From assembly GCA_039807445.1 (NCBI GenBank), contig JBDHRG010000042.1, positions 1 to 22,544 on the forward strand: a stretch of 22,544 nucleotides of DNA, written 5' to 3'. The DNA is from JBDHRG01 sp039807445 (GTDB lineage Bacteria > Pseudomonadota > Gammaproteobacteria > Competibacterales > Competibacteraceae). This document shows, piece after piece, positions 17,035 to 22,544 of the stretch (the first letter of the stretch is position 1; each line of letters opens with the position of its first letter). The position numbers were made by a program, and so were the translations under genes. Below the pieces are notes generated by a model. The model made no database searches. It worked only from the letters and a program-made list of their open reading frames with translations, and was not told where the DNA came from.

Positions 17035-17445
17035 GTGTGCGATCCCTGGGATCACCTGGTCTACGTCGAGGAAACCGGCGAGTTCGCCGCGCGCGTCGAT
17101 CCGGCGGGCGGCTGCGAAGACCCGCGCGGTGCGACGACGCTTGACGAGCGATGCATGCGCTTGAATATCGAGGCGGTCGCCGTCGGTCGGCAGCGCGTTG
17201 TCGGCACGTTGCGCCGCGAGGTCAAGGGTTTCCTCGGCTCGCCCCGTGACGCTATGGCCATCCAGGCGCTCGTTGCTGCGCTCGCCGATCTCGATCACCC
17301 CGAACTGGTCGTCTGGTATCTGTGCCGCGACGGGCGCGCCGAGCCGCCGTCCGCCGCGCTGATCGAAACCGCACCGGGCCTGATCGAGCGCATCCTCGCG
17401 CGTCTCGATGAGTTCGCGCCCGGCGTCCGCGAGGCGGTGCGCTGA
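17035..17445 (+). CDS. Hypothetical protein, possibly 5'-truncated
   Basis: I do not recognise this protein. The open frame has a protein-like composition: an acidic, hydrophobic mix (HLVYVEETGEFAARVD), a central amphipathic region (VVGTLRREVKGFLGSP), then helical segments AMAIQALVAALADLDHPELVVWYL and IERILARLDEFAPGVREAVR. The start is uncertain. GTG at 17035 gives 136 residues but has no well-placed Shine-Dalgarno sequence. The ATG at 16924 adds 37 residues that are translated repeat copy 1 and so probably not native. The repeat may have replaced the original promoter and N-terminus. There are no membrane segments. It may be a decaying gene. Confidence 0.45.
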   Translation: MCDPWDHLVYVEETGEFAARVDPAGGCEDPRGATTLDERCMRLNIEAVAVGRQRVVGTLRREVKGFLGSPRDAMAIQALVAALADLDHPELVVWYLCRDGRAEPPSAALIETAPGLIERILARLDEFAPGVREAVR

Positions 17446-17543
17446 TACCAGAGGCCGGGTAGTCGGCGCCGGCGCCGATCGGGTCTGTTGCGCGGTGGTA
17501 TCCGTGCGTGACGCTCGGCGGCTTCCTGGTCGAAGCCTACGAC

Positions 17544-17756
17544 TGAACCGCCCCGGGAGTCTCGGAGGCTCTTTGGCTTGAGTCACGCTGCCAGGGCAAA
17601 CTCGTTCGGTTGTCGATAATGCGCCTCTTCGGCTTCCGCTGGCGGCACGTTGCCGATCGGCTCCTGCTGCCGTCGGTTGTTGTACCAGTCCACCCAGGTC
17701 AGGGTGACCAGTTCCACTGCCTCGCGGCTCTTCCAGGACTGTCGGTGAATCACCTC
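17544..17756 (-). mobile_element. IS3-family insertion sequence remnant (right end only)
   Basis: The plus-strand sequence from 17544 begins TGAACCGCCCCGGGAGTCTC, which resembles the terminal inverted repeats of IS3-family elements of the IS407-like group. It is followed, in reverse orientation, by the transposase C-terminus. The element is cut at about 17756, where homology stops in mid-protein. The left end, OrfA and most of OrfB are absent, so it is immobile. Confidence 0.75.
17583..17756 (-). pseudogene. IS3-family transposase OrfB, C-terminal 57 residues
   Basis: The reverse-strand translation reads EVIHRQSWKSREAVEL, then WVDWYNNRRQQEPIGN, then VPPAEAEEAHYRQPNEFALAA and a stop. This is the characteristic end of the DDE integrase domain of IS3-family OrfB proteins. 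No catalytic residues of the DDE triad before the last part remain. Upstream the frame continues as LRGHRRW, which is not transposase-like and marks the truncation junction. Confidence 0.85.
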
Positions 17757-17782
17757 CCACCGACGGTGTCCCCGTAGCCCGC

Positions 17783-17796
17783 CTGACCGGGATCAA
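17783..17796. promoter_or_regulatory. FNR/Anr-like half-conserved site before the CBS gene
   Basis: CTGAC-CGGG-ATCAA matches the FNR consensus TTGAT-N4-ATCAA at 8 of 10 positions, with one perfect half-site. It lies about 105 bases before the CBS gene start. CBS and universal-stress proteins are frequent FNR/Anr targets. Two -10 candidates exist: GATATG at 17820-17825, which would place the site near -41.5, and TATAAC at 17853-17858. Confidence 0.35.
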
Positions 17797-17852
17797 TGCG
17801 ATCGCGGCGGTTCCGCGGCGATATGGAGGCATGGACGGTATTGCGAGCGAGG

Positions 17853-17858
17853 TATAAC
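17853..17858 (+). promoter_or_regulatory. Possible -10 element of the CBS gene
   Basis: TATAAC inside the small palindrome GGTATAACC lies 43 bases before the ATG at 17901. The best -35-like sequence (TGGACG, 17832-17837) is only 15 bases away, so this is a weak call. Confidence 0.3.
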
Positions 17859-17900
17859 CACCGGTCGCTGCCCTTGCCGTCCGTTCACAGAGGAGGAACC

Positions 17901-18323
17901 ATGGCCAGTCGACGCATCGTATTCATCGTCAAGGATCAGGACCCGGTCCAGTTGACGGCAACCGAGACCGTGCAGCGCGCCTGCCAGCGCATGTGGGAGC
18001 GCCGTGTCGGCGCGGTGCTGGTCACCGACGGCAGCGGTCGTCTCGTCGGGATCTTCACCGGCCGCGATGCCGTGCACAGCCTCGCGCAAGGCAAGGACAT
18101 CGCCGGGACGCCGCTGGCGCTCGCGATGACGCCGAACCCCGACACGATTGCGCCCGAGCGCACCGCCATCGACGCGCTGCGGATGATGAGCGACGGCGGC
18201 TACCGCCATCTGCCGGTGGTCGAAGGCGGCAGGATCCTCGGCATCGTCTCGCGCGGCGACTTCAAGGGCCTCGAACTGGAGCAGATGGAAGACGAAACCT
18301 ATCTCTGGGAGCGGATCTGCTGA
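17901..18323 (+). CDS. Tandem CBS-domain protein
   Basis: A 140-residue stand-alone pair of CBS domains. Such pairs usually bind adenine nucleotides and tune partner proteins. CBS1 spans about 10-70 (VQLTATETVQRACQRMWERRVGAVLVTDGSGRLVGIFTGRD) and CBS2 about 75-130 (AMTPNPDTIAPERTAIDALRMMSDGGYRHLPVVEGGRILGIVSRGDF). Both contain the G-x-[IV]-[TS]-x-[RGD]-D end typical of ribose/phosphate contact. AGGAGGAA gives a strong ribosome binding site 6 bases before the ATG. It has no adjacent partner gene. It sits between an IS remnant and repeat copy 2, so it may be mobile or have been moved. A stress or anaerobic role is suggested by the FNR-like site only. Confidence 0.9.
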   Translation: MASRRIVFIVKDQDPVQLTATETVQRACQRMWERRVGAVLVTDGSGRLVGIFTGRDAVHSLAQGKDIAGTPLALAMTPNPDTIAPERTAIDALRMMSDGGYRHLPVVEGGRILGIVSRGDFKGLELEQMEDETYLWERIC

Positions 18324-18389
18324 GCTCGCCCGCGCGCATCCCGCCGTATCCGTGGGGGCGTCGGCAAGCCGTTTCATAAGGGAGAGATC

Positions 18390-18540
18390 GAGGTTTTCGC
18401 TGCTTCGACGGTGGTGGGCGACCCCGAGGAACGCTTTCTCGATGGCGAAGGAGTTGATCGACCGGGCGGGTGGGAGGAGGCCGATAGCGTGTGCTGCACC
18501 CTCCCCACGGGCGCTCGGAAGCGAGCGTCACCGGGGAGGG
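18390..18540 (+). repeat. Dispersed structured repeat, copy 2
   Basis: Second copy of the element at 16872-17010. It ends in a well-formed nested hairpin: outer stem CCCTCCCC (18499-18506) with GGGGAGGG (18533-18540), inner stem CGCTC (18512-18516) with GAGCG (18523-18527). Both stems share exactly the same centre. The 18-base block at 18480-18497 is identical in both copies. No transposase-like coding sequence is inside; it looks like a non-autonomous intergenic repeat. Confidence 0.85.
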
Positions 18541-18766
18541 GCGCACTGATAGGGTGATCGGCTCGTCGCTGGAATCGAGGCCGTGCACTTTTCGAGCATG
18601 ACAAACCCCCATCGACGACCTTGTACCGAGTCGCCTTGCGTTCCCTGTCTCGCGAAGAGCGTGAGGGGAGGCGTTCGCGAACTCCAGAGTTTGAGCTGTT
18701 TCAATAAAATCTATCCATAAATCATCAAAATTGACTATTTTGACGAAATTTTCAACTGTCGCCGCT

Positions 18767-18795
18767 TCGACAACGTTTTGATGCACCACTACACT
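18767..18795 (+). promoter_or_regulatory. Promoter-like sequence for the structured RNA region
   Basis: TCGACA (18767-18772, 5 of 6 to TTGACA), exactly 17 bases, then TACACT (18790-18795, 4 of 6 to TATAAT). Transcription would begin near 18802, five bases before the first hairpin of the structured region. It lies at the right edge of the AT-rich patch. Confidence 0.45.
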
Positions 18796-18801
18796 GCATC
18801 T

Positions 18802-19012
18802 CGGTACGGCGAGTTCCGCCGAAACCGGTCGCAAGACCGAATGCCTGTGGAGAGGTCGTGAGACCTGGGGGAGCATGCGGTCGCCTCGCCGGCGTAAAGC
18901 TCCCCGCTGTGGGGAGTTTTATCGGCGAAAACCAAGCCGATCCCCCGGCAGCCTCGATGAAGCAGGAAGTCAGCGCCAAAGCTACCTATGGGTAGATTCG
19001 GGTAGGTCTGAC
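18802..19012 (+). ncRNA. Structured RNA resembling a TnpB omega-RNA / IS200-IS605 right end, without tnpB
   Basis: Perfect hairpins occur in series: CGGCG-AGTTC-CGCCG (18807-18821), CGGTC-GCAA-GACCG (18826-18839) and AGGTC-GTGA-GACCT (18853-18866), the last two with GNRA loops. Next is a 10-bp stem AAAGCTCCCC/GGGGAGTTTT (18896-18920) inside CGCCG/CGGCG. Long-range pairs nest around these: GGGGGA (18867-18872) with TCCCCC (18941-18946), and CCTGT (18844-18848) with GCAGG (18962-18966). A final hairpin has GTCAG/CTGAC (18969-18973/19008-19012) around CTACC-TATG-GGTAG. The order CCTGTGGAG, hairpin, GAAGCAGGAA, terminal hairpin recalls sequences downstream of tnpB genes in IS200/IS605 elements. 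No TnpB coding sequence is present. It could instead be a 5' leader of the M14 gene. Confidence 0.5.
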
Positions 19013-19043
19013 GGAACGGCAATACGACAGCAGAGGTTTCTAC

Positions 19044-20177
19044 ATGATCCGCATCAGCAGCGCCTTCGACGCCGGCAACATCGTGGTCGAGTCCGCCGGG
19101 TGTTCCGACGACATCCGCGTGCGCATCCGCCCCGACACCGCGGCCGAGTTCGCTCAGTGGTTCCACTTCCGCCTCAGCGGTGCCAAGGGCGTGCCGTGCA
19201 CGATCCGCGTGCTGAACGCGGCCGAGTGCAGCTACCCAGAAGGCTGGCAGGGCTACCGGGCCTGCGCCAGCCACGACGGCGAGACCTGGTTCCGCGTGCC
19301 GACCGCGTACGACGGCACGGTGCTGACGATCCGCCACACCCCCGAGGCGGATGCCGTCTGGTACGCCTACTTCGAGCCGTACTCGTACGAGCGCCACCAG
19401 TCGCTGCTCGCCGGCAGCCAGGCGGTCGAGGGCGTGCGCCTCGAGAGCCTCGGCGCGACGCTGCAGGGCCGCGACCTCGATCTGCTGACCATCGGCGACG
19501 AAGACCCGGCCAGGCCGAAGCTGTGGGTGATCGCGCGCCAGCACCCGGGCGAGACCATGGCCGAGTGGTTCGTCGAGGGTCTGCTCGAGCGCCTGCTCGA
19601 CGCCGCCGAGCCGGTGGCGCGCGCGCTGCGCGCGCGGGCGACGTTCTACGTGGTGCCGAACATGAACCCCGACGGCGCGGTCGCGGGCAATCTGCGCACC
19701 AACGCCGCCGGCGCCAACCTGAACCGCGAGTGGCTGGAGCCAAGCGCCGAGCGCAGCCCCGAGGTCCTGCACGTGCGCACCCGGATGCAGGCCACCGGCG
19801 TCGACCTGTTCCTCGACGTGCACGGCGACGAAGTCTTGCCGTACGTGTTCGTCGCCGGCAACGAAGGCATCCCGTCGTACGATCCGCGCCTGGCGGCGCT
19901 CGAGGATGCGTTCAAGACCGCGTACGCGCGTGTTTCGCCCGACTTCCAGGACGAGCACGGCTACGCCCGCAACGCCCCCGGCCAGGCCAACCTGACGATG
20001 GCGTCGAAGTGGGTCGGCGAAACCTTCGGCTGCCTGTCGTACACGCTCGAGATGCCGTTCAAGGACAACGCCGATGCGCCCGATCCGGCGGTGGGCTGGG
20101 ACGGTGGCCGCAGCCGTCACCTCGGCCGCGCCGCGCTCGACGTGATGCTCGCGCTGCTCGAGCGGCTGCGCGCCTGA
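19044..20177 (+). CDS. M14-family zinc carboxypeptidase (cytosolic carboxypeptidase-like)
   Basis: A 377-residue metallopeptidase without signal peptide. An N-terminal beta-sandwich domain of M14_N type (about 1-120: WFHFRLSGAKGVPCTIRVLNA) precedes the catalytic domain. Zinc ligands are H167 and E170 in RQHPGETMAEW, and H260 in LDVHGDE. N225/R228 in NLNREW fit the carboxylate-binding pair, and E336 in YTLEMPFK is the catalytic base. This arrangement matches bacterial homologues of the cytosolic carboxypeptidases that trim C-terminal glutamates from tubulin; the bacterial substrate is unknown. AGAGG lies 7 bases before the ATG. The gene lies just downstream of the structured RNA region and 64 bases before nudB. 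Confidence 0.92.
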   Translation: MIRISSAFDAGNIVVESAGCSDDIRVRIRPDTAAEFAQWFHFRLSGAKGVPCTIRVLNAAECSYPEGWQGYRACASHDGETWFRVPTAYDGTVLTIRHTPEADAVWYAYFEPYSYERHQSLLAGSQAVEGVRLESLGATLQGRDLDLLTIGDEDPARPKLWVIARQHPGETMAEWFVEGLLERLLDAAEPVARALRARATFYVVPNMNPDGAVAGNLRTNAAGANLNREWLEPSAERSPEVLHVRTRMQATGVDLFLDVHGDEVLPYVFVAGNEGIPSYDPRLAALEDAFKTAYARVSPDFQDEHGYARNAPGQANLTMASKWVGETFGCLSYTLEMPFKDNADAPDPAVGWDGGRSRHLGRAALDVMLALLERLRA

Positions 20178-20189
20178 GCCGGAGGGGTT

Positions 20190-20209
20190 CCGGCCGCCGT
20201 AGCGGCCGG
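20190..20209. other. GC-rich hairpin between M14 and nudB
   Basis: CCGGCCGC-CGTA-GCGGCCGG is a perfect 8-bp stem with a 4-base loop, 13 bases after the M14 stop and about 30 before the nudB start. No T-run follows. It may mark a 3' end or reduce read-through. Confidence 0.45.
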
Positions 20210-20241
20210 CTATGCTGCCCCGCAGCGGACCGGAGGGCGCG

Positions 20242-20694
20242 ATGAGCGGAGAACGGGCCTGGAAACGCCCCGAGTCGGTGCTGGTGCTGGTCCACACCGC
20301 CGCCGGCGAAGTGCTGCTGCTGCGGCGCGTGCAGCCGGCCGGGGACTGGTGGCAGTCGGTGACCGGCAGCCTCGAGTGGGACGAAGCCGAGCCGCTGACG
20401 GCCGCGCGCCGCGAACTGCTCGAGGAGACCGGGCTCGCGCTCGAGCCCGTGCCGACGGGGATCGTCAACCGTTTCGCCATCATGCCGCCCTGGCGGCACC
20501 GCTACGCCCCCGGCGTCGAGATCAACGTCGAGCACGTGTTCGCGCTCGCCGTGCCCGCACGGGTGCCGGTGCGGCTGCAGCCCGACGAGCACGATGCCTT
20601 CGTCTGGATGGCGCGCGATGCGGCGGCCGAGCGCGTATTCTCGGCCACCAACCGCGCCGCGATCCTGACGCTGGTGCCCGCGCGGCGGGGGTGA
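20242..20694 (+). CDS. nudB: Dihydroneopterin triphosphate diphosphatase NudB
   Basis: A 150-residue Nudix hydrolase, the same length as E. coli NudB, which removes pyrophosphate from dihydroneopterin triphosphate in folate synthesis. The start KRPESVLVLV, then DWWQSVTGSLEWDE, the Nudix box with REL(L)EETGL, and the C-terminal HRYAPGVEINVEHVFAL are all NudB-specific rather than general Nudix features. The ATG at 20242 has GGAGG 6 bases upstream. In E. coli nudB and aspS are neighbours. Here they are separated by about 3.7 kb. It ends 29 bases before the convergent ceramidase gene, with no terminator visible between them. Confidence 0.92.
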   Translation: MSGERAWKRPESVLVLVHTAAGEVLLLRRVQPAGDWWQSVTGSLEWDEAEPLTAARRELLEETGLALEPVPTGIVNRFAIMPPWRHRYAPGVEINVEHVFALAVPARVPVRLQPDEHDAFVWMARDAAAERVFSATNRAAILTLVPARRG

Positions 20695-20723
20695 TGCCGA
20701 GGCGCTATCGACCGGTAATCCGA

Positions 20724-22544
20724 TCAGGTAACGCTTGTTTCAATACCGCCGTTTTCAGTGATCGTGACCAGCTGGCCGACCGCGACGTTCCTTTCCTGTT
20801 TCCCGTCGAAAACTATCGTAACCACTCCCACCGTCGGCAGCAGCGGCCCCGTAAACGTTCGCTCAGGAAATACAGTCTCCGAATTCGGAGCCAGTGTTTG
20901 AGTCCCATTCGGAAGTGTTCCAAGCCGCCAGCCATCGTTGGTATTATAGAACTTAAGTTCCATGCGGTTTCCAGATAGATTCTTGAATCTCCATCGCTTG
21001 GCCGGTAGAGAAAAACTTCTAGGAGGGGTGGGTCCGGTTCCGACTTGTTTACCTGTCTTCAGGGCTATAGCCAGTTTGCGGAACTCCTGCTGATAAGCGA
21101 GCAAGGTATACGGGCCAAACAGGTTGGACGCGCCCTCGTAATGCTGCATATCATATTCTTCCTTGGTAGTGACATACTGGGAGTACTCATTGGCGTAAGC
21201 GGCCATCGCCAAACGCCGAACCCCGATGTCTTGCAGTTCGGCGAGGAGGGTTTCGCGCAGCCGTCTGCCCGCCATCGTGGTAATTTCCGCAGGAAATCCG
21301 GCAAGAACTAGCTGCCCGATCTTGAGAAGCTGGAGCGGCAGTATTTTTGGAATCAGTCCTTCACGCTTGCCGACTGCGAATAAAATTGGCTTGGGGGAAT
21401 GTCCGTCTATAATCTCTTGCCCGAATTCCGTTCCGAACGGGATATTTTCCTTGAGCTTGCCCGCCCAACCGGCAATTCCCAGCATCGCTTTTTCGGTAGC
21501 CTGAATATTCTCCGTGGTGATGCCTTCCCTTAACAGCGTGGGTGGCTGCGGAACACTGTCTTCGGTGCTGCCGGCGGCAAAGGACAAGCCCAGCGCGGCT
21601 GGCCATGTTCTTTGGTCGGGATTTTCCTCAAGCACCACGCAGGACATGTCGACGTGGGTGTGACGGTAATCGATAGTCCCCGACAACAGCTCCGATGCTG
21701 TATCGAATAGCTGTTTGGCTTTTTCGTATTGCAGCCTTCCGTGCTTCTGCATGTGTGATGCATCATCGATCCCATTGGGTATGCGCCCGAACTCGACGTT
21801 CCCCGAAACGTCACCGGCATTGGCATTGGCAAAGGCGGCGACGAAGGTTTCAGCCGCCGCTGGATTGGTATTCATGCCGGCTTCAAAGAGCGTCGAGGCG
21901 TATCCCTTGCTGTCGCCACAGACGAGCCGATTTTGTTGACCTCGGTCGGTCGGGTGAATGGCAAACCATGATAAAACCCCGACGGGGCGTTCGTTTCCTG
22001 CATCATCCACCTTGGTGAACTTCAGCAGCAACATTTCCTTGTCGGTATTGCGGTTGGCATATTTATCCAGCTCACTCTTGGGGTTGTTGAGGTAAGCTCC
22101 CAATGAGCGGTTTCGCCCACAATCCTCGATATCACCCTGATGCACATAAATCCTGCCCGGGGCGAGATTATTGTGAGCTTTCTCAATCGATGCAACCATG
22201 CCTGACACTATGCATTCACAGGTATGGGGCTCCAGTCCCCCACCGGTAAGATCATAAAGGATATAGCCGGCATAGCCACCTGGAGCGCTATGAGTATGGG
22301 TTCCGCTGATCAGGACGTTGTCGCTGCTGTAGAGTGTCCCAAACCGTGCCTGTAGCCGACTCATTACGGCTTGTTTGATCAGGCCCGTAGCAGCCCAAAT
22401 ATCGGCGGAAACAATGACTACGCGCGTTCTGGCTTGCGGATCATCCACTATGAATGTCCTTGAAAAAAGTGCCGCTTCAACGCCTTGAGTCGTCTGCCGG
22501 TCGTCCGCGAAACCCTGCATCTGGAGTCCAAACGTTGGATCGGT
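20724..22544 (-). CDS. Neutral/alkaline ceramidase, N-terminus outside window
   Basis: A fragment of 606 codons plus stop, open to the window edge, lacking only the N-terminal signal and first strands. Neutral ceramidases hydrolyse ceramide to sphingosine and fatty acid, usually outside the cell or in the periplasm. Counting from the Met at 22520, zinc-site THTHSAPGG is at 74-82 and WFAIHPTD at 185-192, then GDSKGYAS, and the nucleophile motif NAGDVSGN with Ser239 (GDVSPN in most members, so Pro is replaced by Gly). ANEYSQYVTTKEEYDMQHYEGAS supplies the distal zinc ligands. A C-terminal beta-sandwich domain follows. Base composition is clearly lower in GC than every other gene here, suggesting recent acquisition. 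Its gene is convergent with nudB. Confidence 0.92.
   Translation of the reverse strand, partial: TDPTFGLQMQGFADDRQTTQGVEAALFSRTFIVDDPQARTRVVIVSADIWAATGLIKQAVMSRLQARFGTLYSSDNVLISGTHTHSAPGGYAGYILYDLTGGGLEPHTCECIVSGMVASIEKAHNNLAPGRIYVHQGDIEDCGRNRSLGAYLNNPKSELDKYANRNTDKEMLLLKFTKVDDAGNERPVGVLSWFAIHPTDRGQQNRLVCGDSKGYASTLFEAGMNTNPAAAETFVAAFANANAGDVSGNVEFGRIPNGIDDASHMQKHGRLQYEKAKQLFDTASELLSGTIDYRHTHVDMSCVVLEENPDQRTWPAALGLSFAAGSTEDSVPQPPTLLREGITTENIQATEKAMLGIAGWAGKLKENIPFGTEFGQEIIDGHSPKPILFAVGKREGLIPKILPLQLLKIGQLVLAGFPAEITTMAGRRLRETLLAELQDIGVRRLAMAAYANEYSQYVTTKEEYDMQHYEGASNLFGPYTLLAYQQEFRKLAIALKTGKQVGTGPTPPRSFSLPAKRWRFKNLSGNRMELKFYNTNDGWRLGTLPNGTQTLAPNSETVFPERTFTGPLLPTVGVVTIVFDGKQERNVAVGQLVTITENGGIETSVT

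Larger units (their letters stand above)
17446..17900. other. Intergenic region between hypothetical gene and CBS gene
   Basis: This 455-base stretch without an intact gene holds about 100 bases of unrecognised sequence (17446-17543), then the IS3-family right-end remnant (17544-17756), then the promoter region of the CBS-domain gene (17757-17900) with an FNR-like site and a possible TATAAC -10. Confidence 0.6.
18324..18801. other. Gene-free region with repeat copy 2 and an AT-rich patch
   Basis: No credible gene. It holds repeat copy 2 (18390-18540), unrecognised GC-rich sequence (18541-18690), and an AT-rich patch at about 18690-18780 that stands out strongly from the rest. The patch contains a small inverted repeat, CAAAAT-TGACT-ATTTTG (18726-18742), and a direct repeat of TTGAC (18731, 18740). 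It leads into the promoter-like sequence of the structured RNA region. Confidence 0.6.

Noticed and set aside
18382..18549. Small ORFs within repeat copy 2
   Set aside because: The frames follow the repeat in both copies only partly, lack ribosome binding sites, and are better explained by the noncoding structured repeat.
18690..18780. AT-rich patch as a CRISPR leader or replication origin
   Set aside because: No repeat-spacer array follows and there are no DnaA boxes or iterons. It contains only one small inverted repeat and a short direct repeat.
18802..19012. Structured region as a known metabolite riboswitch
   Set aside because: I compared it from memory with cobalamin, TPP, glycine, c-di-GMP, SAM/SAH, fluoride, manganese and guanidine classes and found none of their conserved cores.
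18875..20245. A long plus-strand frame over the M14 gene
   Set aside because: It is an out-of-frame Arg-rich shadow of the M14 gene, which has complete catalytic motifs in its own frame.

Overview
This is a GC-rich proteobacterial chromosome segment. Gene content and order (fmdB-like gene, aspS, nudB; a zur-znuC-znuB / znuA / COG0523 zinc locus) point to a betaproteobacterium, probably Rhodocyclales-like, or a close gammaproteobacterial relative. This placement is inferred from gene families only. No rRNA, tRNA or CRISPR array was seen.

Layout. (1) 1-670: 5' part of a DedA membrane protein gene on the minus strand. (2) 815-3466: a three-gene ABC transporter of the COG2984/COG4120/COG1101 type (binding protein, permease, ATPase). 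(3) 3577-7638: a membrane sensor with three PAS domains and a decayed GGDEF domain, then a cardiolipin synthase. (4) 7746-8383: a FitA/VapB-type antitoxin and PIN toxin pair. (5) 8394-12555: a zinc-homeostasis locus. zur-znuC-znuB runs left and znuA-COG0523 GTPase runs right, from a shared 74-bp intergenic region holding a 30-bp double Zur-box palindrome. (6) 12634-14186, minus strand: an archaeal-type PRPP synthetase overlapping a DUF1614 membrane protein gene. (7) 14401-16570: an FmdB-type zinc ribbon protein and an AspRS predicted to be non-discriminating, followed by a clear terminator. (8) 16571-19043: an accessory, partly degenerate region. It holds an unknown ORF, an IS3-family transposase tail with its terminal repeat, a CBS-domain protein, two copies of a structured dispersed repeat, and a structured RNA region that resembles a TnpB-type omega-RNA and right end without a tnpB gene. 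(9) 19044-20694: an M14 carboxypeptidase and NudB. (10) 20724-22544: a visibly lower-GC neutral ceramidase gene on the minus strand, cut off by the window end.

How the parts fit. The zinc locus is one regulatory unit: Zur controls uptake (ZnuABC) and a zinc-chaperone-like GTPase from a shared operator. aspS and nudB, neighbours in E. coli, are separated here by about 3.7 kb of remnants, repeats and acquired genes, so 16571-20180 looks like an insertion hotspot. Its most unusual content is the orphan omega-RNA-like element with its own promoter-like sequence upstream of the M14 gene. A second oddity is the pair of opposed five-unit heptamer arrays between the convergent COG0523 and DUF1614 genes, with a related array at 684-765.
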